A stretch of DNA of 64,000 nt, taken from positions 24,702,468 to 24,766,467 of the forward strand of contig CM046299.1 in NCBI GenBank assembly GCA_025267735.1, written 5' to 3'. Position 1 is the first letter of the stretch, and the number at the start of each line of letters is the position of its first letter. Under the pieces are notes generated by a model. That model searched no databases, was not told where the DNA came from, and worked only from the letters and a program-made list of their open reading frames with translations. The stretch comes from Mactra quadrangularis. Taxonomy: Eukaryota > Mollusca > Bivalvia > Venerida > Mactridae. Below are positions 49,001-61,000 of the stretch, piece after piece. The translations under genes and the position numbers were made by a program.

Positions 49001-52000
49001 AGATCACTGGACCTAATGTCCAATAATGTCAAAACACTTTTTGGAATGTCTTCTTCCTTTGTATATGAAAATCATGGTGAATTTTGTTTACTTATCAATC
49101 AAAATTAAGTTTCATAGATCAATGTATCATTTACCTCATCTAGGATTTCTGGACAGCTAATTATTGTAGAAGTTCTAATACTATGGGTTTCAAGGTGATA
49201 ATAGCAGTCTCCAGACCCCATTTGCCCCATGATGATGTAGATCTGTTTTCTGAATTAGTGTACTTGTATTTTACTTTTTTTTGCTGGTCAAATTGGTAAA
49301 AAATAGCATTGTGATTTTATAATTATTACTACTGTTTTAAGTCTTGTAATAAGCCTGTTAGTTTTAGTTAAATGTTACATGTACTAGATTGTAGATGTAG
49401 ATGCCTCATTTTTGAGTTGACTGTTTTCTTGATATTGTGTTACAACATTTTATATGATTGTAGTCTTAAAGATTTTACTGCAAGCTTTTTATACATGCAA
49501 CATTGGGCTCTACTTTTCTACCCAATTTTGATCAAAATTTTAGTGTATATTTGACAGTGATTTTATTTTTAGCTTATGCACTATGCCCTGCAAAGTTAGA
49601 TATCTTCAAGGATCTATAACTTTCTTTAAATGGTGTACAGGGTTTTTCATAATTTATTTAAGTATATGATTAAAGCAATGCCTGATCTGATGGCAATATA
49701 TGAATTTTCAAGAAATCTTGTCTTATCATTAAAATTTCAACTGTCAGTTACAGTACTTAGATTAGAGATTTTTATGCATTGATCAGACCTATAGCGCTAG
49801 AACATGTTTACCCATAGCTTAAAGTAAAATTCCTCTAATGTGCTTGACCAGATGACGTCTAATGTTATTTGTTTTAAGAAAAAAACATTGCTTTTTGACA
49901 TTCTGATAAATTTTACACAGATTGTGATGACATCACTATGAATTTTTACACAGATTGTGATGACATCACTATGAATTTTACACAAATTGTGCTGACATCA
50001 CTATGAATTTTACACAGATTTTGATGACATCACTATAAATTTTACACAAATTGTGCTGACATCACTATGAATTTTACACAGATTGTGATGACATCACTAT
50101 GAATTTTACACAAATTGTGATGACATCACTATGAATTTTACACAGATTGTGATGACTCACTATGAATTTTACACTGGTTGTGATGACATCACTGTGAATT
50201 TTACACAGGTTGTGATGACATTACTATGTAATAGGCAAAAGTTGTATAAAACACATTTAGGGGAATTTTATCGATTAAATATTGTTAAATTTTATTCTAG
50301 TGCTACTTAACCGTCAGTGGCACATTCTTAAACCCAATGGATTTGAATACTCACTACAGTACTTCTGTACTCACTATCAATAAAATATCTACCCATATCT
50401 ATGTATGGGATTATCAAACAAATATTGAGTATTTAAATTAGCAGGGTTAATGTATGTGCCAATATTCGTTGAATAAAATTTAACAATAGTTGGAAGAAAG
50501 CTTCAGCATGGCTTGTGTGATGTGATACCCCCCAGGTAGTTAGTAGACTTGCATGCTTTTTTTTGTTTTTCTTGTTTTTGTTAGTTCTTCATCATTTATC
50601 CTTGTGTGTTATTGAACTGAGTGCATTTTGCAGGAGAAAGTAAAACTTGAAGAAGTAATCGGAAGATTGAGTGATCTATCTAAATCATTAACAAATTCCC
50701 AGGATGTAGACAAAGAGATCGAAGAATGTAAAAAAGTTGATATGGACTTACATATAGAGGTAGGATTTGTCTGGTTTACAAAATGTCAAAAATAATATGA
50801 AAAATGTAGCACTGTTGAACATAGAATCTGTAGACCAGTCTGTATTATTTTTAAACTTTTCATTGGATTTTTTTATTTCGACCTTGATTTGACCTTGACC
50901 GTAGAACATTTTGTTTACTATAATTATCAATTTTCGAGGGTCTGATTTTGATTCCTACACTTGTACAAAGGGTCTGCTTTGCGTAAAACACTGCCACCAC
51001 AAGATCTTCTGATACTGTCATAGATATTGTGATCAAGTAAAAATTACTGATGACACTTTAGAAGCCAGTTCATTCGAAAAAGAGCTTAGTAAAAATGCTA
51101 GGTACATATAGCAACTTACACAACTGACATTAGTATTGGCAATTGCTGGAACTGACATTTACATCAGGATATGTGAGAATTTTTTTTTTTAAATCTCAGT
51201 ATGATTAGGCTTTTGGTTATTTACAAAAGGATAATCATGTAAGGCTTTAATTATTATCCTGAACATGTTTATTGTCTGCTTTTACTTTCATTACCTTGCA
51301 AACATCATTATTTTTGTGTGTTTTTAACTTTTGTCTTCAATACAATTATGATGTAATTTGTAAACATAACTGAAATACAATTATTAAATCAACAAAAAGG
51401 TGTACAGTAAAGTTCTGCAATAAGGGCCATGAAAATTTAAGGTAGTACTAGCAAAATTGTTTTAACATAAGGACATTTTTCTTCTCAAGTTTAAGCATTT
51501 AGGACTTGAAATTGTACTGCATAATTTTGCAATAACCAATGTGGTCTTTGTAGCTGAATTTTACTTAATGTACCATACATTTTACAACTTAGAATGTCTT
51601 TCTTGAATTTATATATGGTTTCTGGTAAACAGATAATGGCATATTTTTTGCTATTTTTAATTGTTTTTTTACCATTGCGCTATCCTATCCTAGCATGCAT
51701 TATGTATATACTCGGATGTGGGTTTTATTTGTCTTTATTTTGTTGATATCAGCATGATTGTTGATTTTCATTTGGATTGCTTCTTGTTTTATGTATTATT
51801 GCTAGTTAAGAGTGACCTCCCTTGATTGTGTGTGCCTTAAGTTATGAAATTTCTTTTTTTTAATCTAATGTATAAAAATATGATTTCTCTATTTCAGGAA
51901 AGAGATAGTGACCTTGCCAGAAAGATAGAAGAGTACCTGCAATCACCAACCACTAGGAACAGTAATGCTTTCCGTGCGTTAGAAAGTGCAATTCAGAATA

Positions 52001-55000
52001 CTAGTAATATTTCGTATGGTCTTCCCCCCCTGTCGCCGACTTCTCCCCAACCATTGCATGGTTCAGGTGAGCGAAAGAAATCAGCAACCCTCCTGGAAAT
52101 TGAGAAAAATCACTCACTGTTCCTGGAAACACAGGGCAAGTAGCGTACACTGAAACTAGTCAATTGACATGCTAAAAATAGAATATGTTGGTGTCATGTG
52201 ATCTTTGAACAAAATGGCTACCCAGCTTTTGAATTATTAATGTTTAAATTATAATTTTGAATAAGAATGTAATTAATTTATTCTGATCTTAACTTTTGCA
52301 AATTTATTCTCAATTTCTACTTCAAATATTTAAAAAGGGAGCCAACTTTTGTAATCTTAAATATTTAAAAAAGGGAGAAAACTTTTGTAATCTTGGAAAT
52401 TTTTAAAAGCTGTGATAAGGTCACATGACATCGTGATTAGAATTGTTTGGAATGAGAGAAAAAACAAACTTGCTAGTCAGAATACACTTTGATCTTTCTG
52501 TTTTTATAAAACAACCAATACATTGCATAGATCTGTAAAGTTACTAAACAACTGTTTGTCAGTCTTTGATTGTGAAAGTGATGAAAAATAACTGAATGCT
52601 TTTATTCTATCATGATCTCTTGCTTTTGATGTATATTTTTTCAAACTGGTTTGTAATAACATATATATTTTACTCTGTGATTTCTTTGATATATTTAGTC
52701 CATACTGAGATATGTTACATTTATATACGATTTCTTTATACTCAAAAATATAGTATGTCTTAAATCTATTCCGTCTTTTCTTTTACTAAAAACATTGTTC
52801 CTTTAATTTAGTAAAGTCGCAAAAATCGTCTTTTCTTTAAAGCTTTTTCTTAACTGGGAATATTTATTTTAAGCAAGTAAAGCAATAAGATAATGCCTTT
52901 CCAATTTTACACAAACTTAATATGCTGTATGCGCTGGATCTCATGCACGTTGCAATGCTAGGGCAAATAGCTGTGAAAATGAGTGTACAGGCTTGTACTG
53001 ACCGAGATACATGTAGCTTGGTAACCCCTTGGTCAAAGTTACACTGGGACTAAATCAAGTCAGAAATATTTTTGCTGTATGAATAAGCTTGGACTGGGAA
53101 TGATGGTTTTACATTATTATTAGAATACCAGACCAGGGCTGGACATAAATTTTGATTGAAAGTAGGTTGCCCAGTTGAACAACTAGCTTTATATAAATCA
53201 CTTGTTTACTAGCATTAACAAGTTGCCCAAACCCAAATATAGGTCCTCAAGTCCAGTTTAAACACAGTCATGTATATTAGGGGTAGGGGAGTCAATCATT
53301 GTACATGTATATGTATTTTAGGGGAAGGGTAGTCATTCACATGTTAAGGGGAGGGGAGGCAATTATTGTATTTTAGGGAGAGGGGCGCTAATTGTTGTAT
53401 TTTAGGGAGAGGAGAGCCAATTTTTGTGTATTTAAGGAAGGAAAGTCAATTGTTTTGTAACATATATGTATATTAGGGGGTAGGGGGAGATAATCAGGGA
53501 GGGGAGGTAATCATTATGTAACATATTAATGTATTGGACTTAATATTTTTCTTGTATTACAACAGTCTACTGGTTATTGTCAGGTAATACAATGAGAACA
53601 TGTCAAATGTTGACAACTTCAGTGTACAAAACTACAACTCTTCTAATCTTTATTTTACTCTACTAACTGTCTGTATTTATTTAATATAGTCCGTTTAACA
53701 TCGGTTGCCATAGAAACACTATGTTTCGTTTTTCGTTGTTTTTTTTGTTGTTGTAAAATGCATGGATATTAATATTGTATGGAATGGGTTTGATATAAAG
53801 ATATATATTGGAGTACTAACTCACCTCAGTTAAAATATTATTATAATTTATAGTCTAATAAGTTTAACATAGTTTTTTTTGAGTTCTCTTGTATTCTTAT
53901 ATTATTTGCACTAACTTTGAAAACATTATGTTTTAATGTAGCTGTTTATACATCTTTTGATGTCGGTTCTTTCTTTGCTACTTGGTACTTGTTTAGAATA
54001 TTTATTTGCTAAAACAGTAAAACAGCTCATTTATAATAGCTCTATTAAAATATTTGCTGTTCAAAGGGAAGTAACTCTGTCATTTATTGTTGATTTCTAG
54101 ATCAGAGTTGTCTTTCTTGAATATGAAAAAAATAGTATAGCTTCAAACTTCACATTAATAAATAAGACAGCAAAGAGTAAATTGTTAAAGGAAATATTCT
54201 GATTTAATACTTGTTATTTATTGGGTTTTTTATTTCTTGACTTATCTCATGAACATCAAAATGCCTCTTAACAGCCATAAACTACGAACAAACTAATGGA
54301 CTGAATCATTTAGTTGTATTTTCAATAAATTATTCATCTAAAACAACAAAAAATGTAACAATTTATTGTGGCATTGGTATTTAGAATGATTTCGTCTGAT
54401 GTTCTTATCATTTGTAAAATATTTCACTCCAGTAACTTCTATCTTAAAGTAATTTGTAAAAAAAGTAAAATTTTGCATTTATTTGTCTGAAACTAATTGC
54501 TTCCTATCTTTGTTATGTTACATTTTAACAATTAATTGCCAATTTATGTAAGCCTGAATGCATCTCAAACTGGCATTTGTGCAGGAAGTAAGAATGAAAA
54601 ATAATGAAATATTCAAGAAATAATGGATTATAATATTTTTTTTGTATATAATAAGGTACCATTAAATTCCAGGCTGTATTTCAAGATACCAGAAATTATG
54701 TAATTACAGACTGGGGGACTTTTATTGTTATAATTGTTATTATATAAAACTTTGCTGTGGGTCCATGTATTTTTCCATGTGATTTGGTACTGTTGTATAT
54801 TAACTTCCTGATGCATGTTGTTTTCTTTCATTAGTTGGCCCATTATTATCAGTGTCAACATTAATTTACTAAGGATTTTCTTTTCATTTCGTTTCTTCTT
54901 GTGAAATTTTCCTGAAAATTAATTATTCTTACATTTTATAATATGATATTTTTGTTATAGACATGATTATTCAATGGAGTTTTTTAACCAATCTGATAAT

Positions 55001-58000
55001 AAGTCTTTCACTGGAAGATTATGAAAAACATTTTTGTATTAATTTCAAAATTTGTATTTGGTCTAGCATAATAATAACCAAAGCAAAAAAGGTTTGTAAA
55101 AAAAAATTATGACTTTGTGATTTAATAGACACAGTTGAACATGGTAAATAATAAATTATAGACCAAAAAATTTTAGCAATTATGTACAATTTCATGAAAT
55201 GTGCTTTACATTTAAAATGATCCATTTTATTCCATTTTATGTAATGACAGTATGTTATTTAAATTAAAATAAAAACTCACTTTGGTTGCATTTAGATCTA
55301 GTCATAACAATCATGTAGAGAAGCTTTCTATCAGATTGTATAAAATGTCAATAATTTTGACCTACTTAATTATCTATTGATTGGCTGTAGAAATGGTTAA
55401 ATTAATTACTGTCCAGCTAACCATACCATTGATGACCTATATAAACCATAAAGAATCTGAATGTGTATTGTACCATGTCCTCTTTTCTTTTATAGTAATC
55501 TTTTGACTTTTCAAATTTACCCAGAATGCATCATTTCTACACATTAAACCAATTTCCTGTTTACTATTATCTGTGCAGAGACTTCAAAGTTTTAACTTGC
55601 TGTCAGGGAAAGTTATCTTTTGACAAGTTTGATATATAAATAACCTTCTTGTTTTAATAATCAAATGTCAAGTCATTGATTTACTTTCATATTCTTCTTT
55701 TATTGGGAAAAGACTTGTTTGAATGGAAGTGTGCTTAAGTATATACAAATCACTTTACAATGTACAGTTAAACTTGTATAAAATTGACCTCACTCAATTA
55801 CAGTCTCTTCTTGACAACAGCCTTCTTATAACTGCCACCGCCTCTTTACAACAACCACTTTAAATTAAAATGGCTCCTTGATTTTGTTATTTGTTTGTGG
55901 CACCCTTTTTTAACAAAAGTAAAAAAAAGTCTACAAACAACAGATTCTCCTTCTTTGCTTTTTGGCTGTGTGAAGATTTGGTATTTTTTACTGTTGCTGT
56001 ATGTTCCTGACACCTTTTAAGCCAGATTTTTCAACAAAAGAATTCGGCTAATAGTTTGGTGAAACACAGGCGGTTGGGCAGTCAGGCATCGGGGTTTGTT
56101 AACATTTGCATAATTTGCATTAAAATTTTTCTTTTCCTTATATTTCTGCCATTGATTGTCAGATCTTCATGAAACTTCATGCAATGATAACATACCATGT
56201 GATAAACAGAATTAGAAAGTAACCTTAACTCGACCTGCTTTTATTATGGATTATTTCCCTTTGTAATTTTTGTGTTAAAGTTTTTGAATCTGGCTTTAAT
56301 GTGGTTTTCACATTACATTTCTTGTTTCACAATTCTTTCAATAAGACTGGCAATTCTCAACAACAGTCACCTAGCTCCCTGTAACAGCTTATCAAGCTTA
56401 GAGCAGGAAGTTGTTGCTGTAGAGATGTATAGCAGTAATTACATGTATACAATATTTAAATTGATGAAGATATTCACCTGTCATTGAACTTAGATTACTG
56501 TGAGTGTAGGAACTGTCTCTTCCTTGTAAGCTTATATTATTACAAGAAACTATTAAAACTGTCTGGTAGTTGTAAGCTTTGTTTACATTATGTCAAGAAA
56601 CTAATAGATTTACCTGCAGGGTTCAATGACTTGAATAAAACAAGGTATTTTAGTTTTTGGTCTTAGAAGACTTGTAAATATGTGACATCTTACAAATGTA
56701 TTACTGAGTATATAAATTATTAAAATATAAGGAAATTTTGTAATGCATTTGTGGAACTTCTTTGCAACAGCCATTAGCAGAGCAGGCATGATCAAGTAGT
56801 TATGATATTGTACTGGTATAATTTAATAGCCAGTTTCAAATCACACATAAAACCTATCATGAAACTTTATCCCATTAGCTAAATACTGGGGAACCTGAAA
56901 ACAGAATCTATGCCCATATTAGCCCTGGAGTGATTTATCTAAGTTTTAAGAACTTATTTCATAATCCAGCTGTTGTGGCTTTTATTGAGCAGTAATGGAT
57001 ATTATTGGGATGTGGCTGTTGTTTCAGGGGTGGCTGTTATGAGTGATGACAGCTGTTGAGATATGTCTGATGAAGATGACTGTTGTTACAGTCTTCATCA
57101 TAAACTTTCATCAGCTATGAACATTCTGTCCAGCAAAATGGAACTTTTTACTAGACTGAATAAAGCTTACTGCACCAAAAAAATCTTAGCAGTATGTTAA
57201 AATAATTAATATGATTAGTACAAATTTCAATTTATCATTGAATAAGAAAAATGGTGACTGTAAAATGCTGATGGACCACTCACATTCTAAAAGTGCCTGG
57301 AATTAAGGCAACTTCTGTGGACTTGATCTACATGTATGATCCACTGACTAAAATTATAGACAGTTGCGAAAATATCATTTTCATGTAATAGTGAATATTT
57401 ATAAAGGTTTCTCTGTAGTTCAAAATTAAGCTGTTATTTTATAACAACATGCAGACATATTCTAAGTTTGTTTTCATGATAACATAGATTCCATATGGTT
57501 ACTATGGTGACCAGACCTTCTGTCATAATATTTAAATCTTTTGGTGCTGTTATAACAAGTTTATATTAGTCATCTTTTATATTGTCACATGTTTCGCATA
57601 TCAGATTTAAAATTCTGTCTTAAGTATATGAACAACTCTATTATGATTCACTCGATAGAAAGTTATGTTTTATTAAATGGTTTAAGTAATGCTATGTCTG
57701 GTGTTAAAGTACTGTAAAACTGGGATTTGTGACCAGTTTCCTAAGCAGATACCTAGCTAGCACTTTGCCCCCTGGTACCCTTGATTTGATATCCGAACTG
57801 ATTCCTTTTGGTGTAACAATACCTTTAGGAACCTGGCCATTAACGATTGTATAAAATGGTAAAAAAACAAAAACAAACAAACTTACAGCCTTATATTGAT
57901 TGCCTATCAGATTATAAATGGTCAAGTTACCATACTCCTATAATCTTGCCAGAATTCTAATATCTCCATGGTTCCATGTCCTAGCATTAATCTGTCTTAT

Positions 58001-61000
58001 ACATATACAATCTTATATACCCTAGGGACTATGTCACTGATCATTAACATTCATTGTTAATCTGGTGCTCGAGTGGTCACTATAATTTTACTGGTCATCA
58101 AAATATCCCTAGAGACTGATTGCTAGATTAGGACAATATTCCACTGGACAGTAACATATCCTTTATAAAATGACCTTTTGTCACCTTGAACATATTAAGG
58201 AGAGAGTAGGGGGTCATTATATTAATAGAACTATCCTAGATTTTTTTTCTCAGAGATTTAGCATTAATTCGAAGACTTGATTAATTAAGTATGTATTGTA
58301 TATCTAATTCCTTTTATCTGCTCAGTAAGCTCAGTTAGAAGGGCATTTGACTTAAAGCCCATTTGACTACCAATCCAGGTTTAATCAGTTCAATTCTTGG
58401 GTAAGACCTACATACCTTGTAGAGCTTAGTCTTGAAATATTTTCTATGGCCATTCTTCCACCTACACGTATCTTTATATCAAGTAGTGTAGTTTTCAGCC
58501 TTTGCTGGCAAGGTTATGTGCCATATATAAGGTTTTTTTTGTTGTTTTTTTGGGGGGGGGTTTACGCCGCATTCAACACATATATAGGTCATATACACGA
58601 CAACCAGCTCGTCCTACTAAAGGTTTCCTGGACAATTTTCTATCACCAGTACTAACTTACCCTATCACGAGGCCGACAACTCATGTATAGGGTATGACCT
58701 GTGGCGACCGGGTTTCGAACCCGTGATCTCCGGATTCGAAGTCAGGCATGCTAACCACTACACCACGGCCACGGCTTCATGTATTAGGTTATAGGATTAG
58801 AGACTCTACCACATTGCCTTAAAAGCGACATGGTAGAGTGTCAGTTTATGTCTCCAGGGGTGGAGATAATTTGGGTTACTCTGGCATAAGGAACAACGAC
58901 ACAGCTGTTATACTCTGAGATGAAATATATTGTTAGAAATATACATTGTTGTAGTTATCTTGACACTATCACTAATTCATATATCAATATTTTGAATATA
59001 CCAGTATATTGATAAAGTATTCATAGAAATCACTTAATTTATATAATATAAATTGTCTGTAGAATCTATTACTATATCAACATGGGAACCAAGTCTGTTG
59101 TATTTATTTGTGAAAGAATAAACACCAGTAAATGTTGTAACTGGTTTAAATGATATTCCTTTGGGCTTTGTCTACATACATAAATATCTTCTTGCTTGTT
59201 ATTTGGTTCCTGTCATTTTCAGAACTATAATTATATCTACCTTGTTAAATGTGTAAGTTGGTTGCTGGTCTAGGGTTTGTTTGTACACTATAGTGCTCTG
59301 GCTGGTCCCTGGGATATGCTCCTCTTTGCAATTTCAGAGAACATACAGTAAAATGAATCAGCTGGTTTCTTGTCTCAGAGTGTACACTAAATGTTATAAC
59401 TGGTTACTAGGATATGCTGACCTCTTTGCAATTTCAGAGAATGTAAAGTAAAGTGTATCAGCTGGTTTCTGGTCTTGGGTTTGTTTGTACACTATAAAGT
59501 ATGACTTGTTCCTGGGATATGCTCCTCTTTGCAATTTCTGAGAACATACAGTAAAAGGTATCGGCTGGTTCCTGGTGTAGAGTTTGTTTGAACACTGATG
59601 TTTAAACTGGTTCCTAGGCAGTGAGTATGCTCCTCCATGCAATTTCAATGAACATACAGTAAAAGGTTTCAGCTGGTTCCGGGTCTAGGGTTTGTTTGTA
59701 CACTTTAATGTTAAAATGGTCCCCAGGCCATGCTCCTCTGTGCAATTTCAAAGAATTTACAGTAAAATGATGTAACTGGTTTCTGGTCTAGGGTTTGTTT
59801 GTACACTTTAATGTTTTAACTGGTTCCTTGGACCTTGTACCTCTGGGCATAATGAACCTACAATAAAATGTTCCTAGTTGTGATTTAAAGTATTTTTAAG
59901 TACTGTCTGCACAAACTATGACATTTACTTCTTGTTTCTTGCATTTCCTCCAGGGTTTGTCTGTACATTAAATTATTTACAGCTGGTTCCCCGTGTTTCC
60001 TCCGGGTTTTGTCTCTAAGGCTTTGTTGTTTTTGTTCCATCATATATCAGAATTATATCTTAATTGTTTTTTATATGCTAATAGTCTAACAGTATGTAAA
60101 ATATATCACTGGAGGACTAAAGACATACTTATACTTGAAACAGGATGATTATTTTCTATAAATATTGTTTCCCTTTTTTATGGAATTTATGTTTTTGGTA
60201 TATCTGGCTAGGTGTTAGCATAATAATATATTTATGTTGATTATACAAGTCCCAAAGCACTGGTGTTATATATTACTTGTGTAATATTCTTTTAATTGAT
60301 ACTGTTTTTTGCCTTTTTTTCCCTTTAATGAGTTTCTTTGAGTTTGCCACCATTAAAAATGACAATTTTGGAGTGGGATGCAATTGGCATGTCTGATTTG
60401 ATTTTTATCACATTAAATAATGACCCATACTTATATTAGACCAAATCGGTCCCTAAGTCTTAAATACAATTGAATAAAAATTTTCAATTAAGCAGGTTGT
60501 CAGTGACATATTGATAAATTTTATCGTTTCAATTCAGCAGGTTGTCAGTGACATATTGATAAATTTTATCGGCTTTCAGTGGCACTTTCACTGACCTGCT
60601 GATTTAAATACCTACTTTAGTGTTTCTATTCTCACTAATGATAATTGAGTATTTATATTAGCACAGTTCATGTATGCACCACTGACGTGTGAATAAAGCT
60701 TATCAATAAAACTCAGCTATTTATCACCATAGCACAATAATTTGCCTAAGCTGTTCTATTCAAACAGCGTAAAAGGTTGACCAAAAATAGTGTTTCATAA
60801 TAAGAAGCATTTCTAGATTTAAATACATTTTGCCATCTCTTATGTAACTACTAACAGCTTGATATAATCTGTTTTAAAAGACAATGTATCAATTCTGTCA
60901 TTGTTGTAAATCTCATAGTGAGTTTTGTTGTAGATTTGTGTGGTTTTAACATTTCTCATTGATTTTATCTTATATTTTCACTTATTTTCACTTATCACAT

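Noticed and set aside
49904..50231. CRISPR-like array
   Set aside because: Units are contiguous direct repeats without unique spacers, in a eukaryotic intron.
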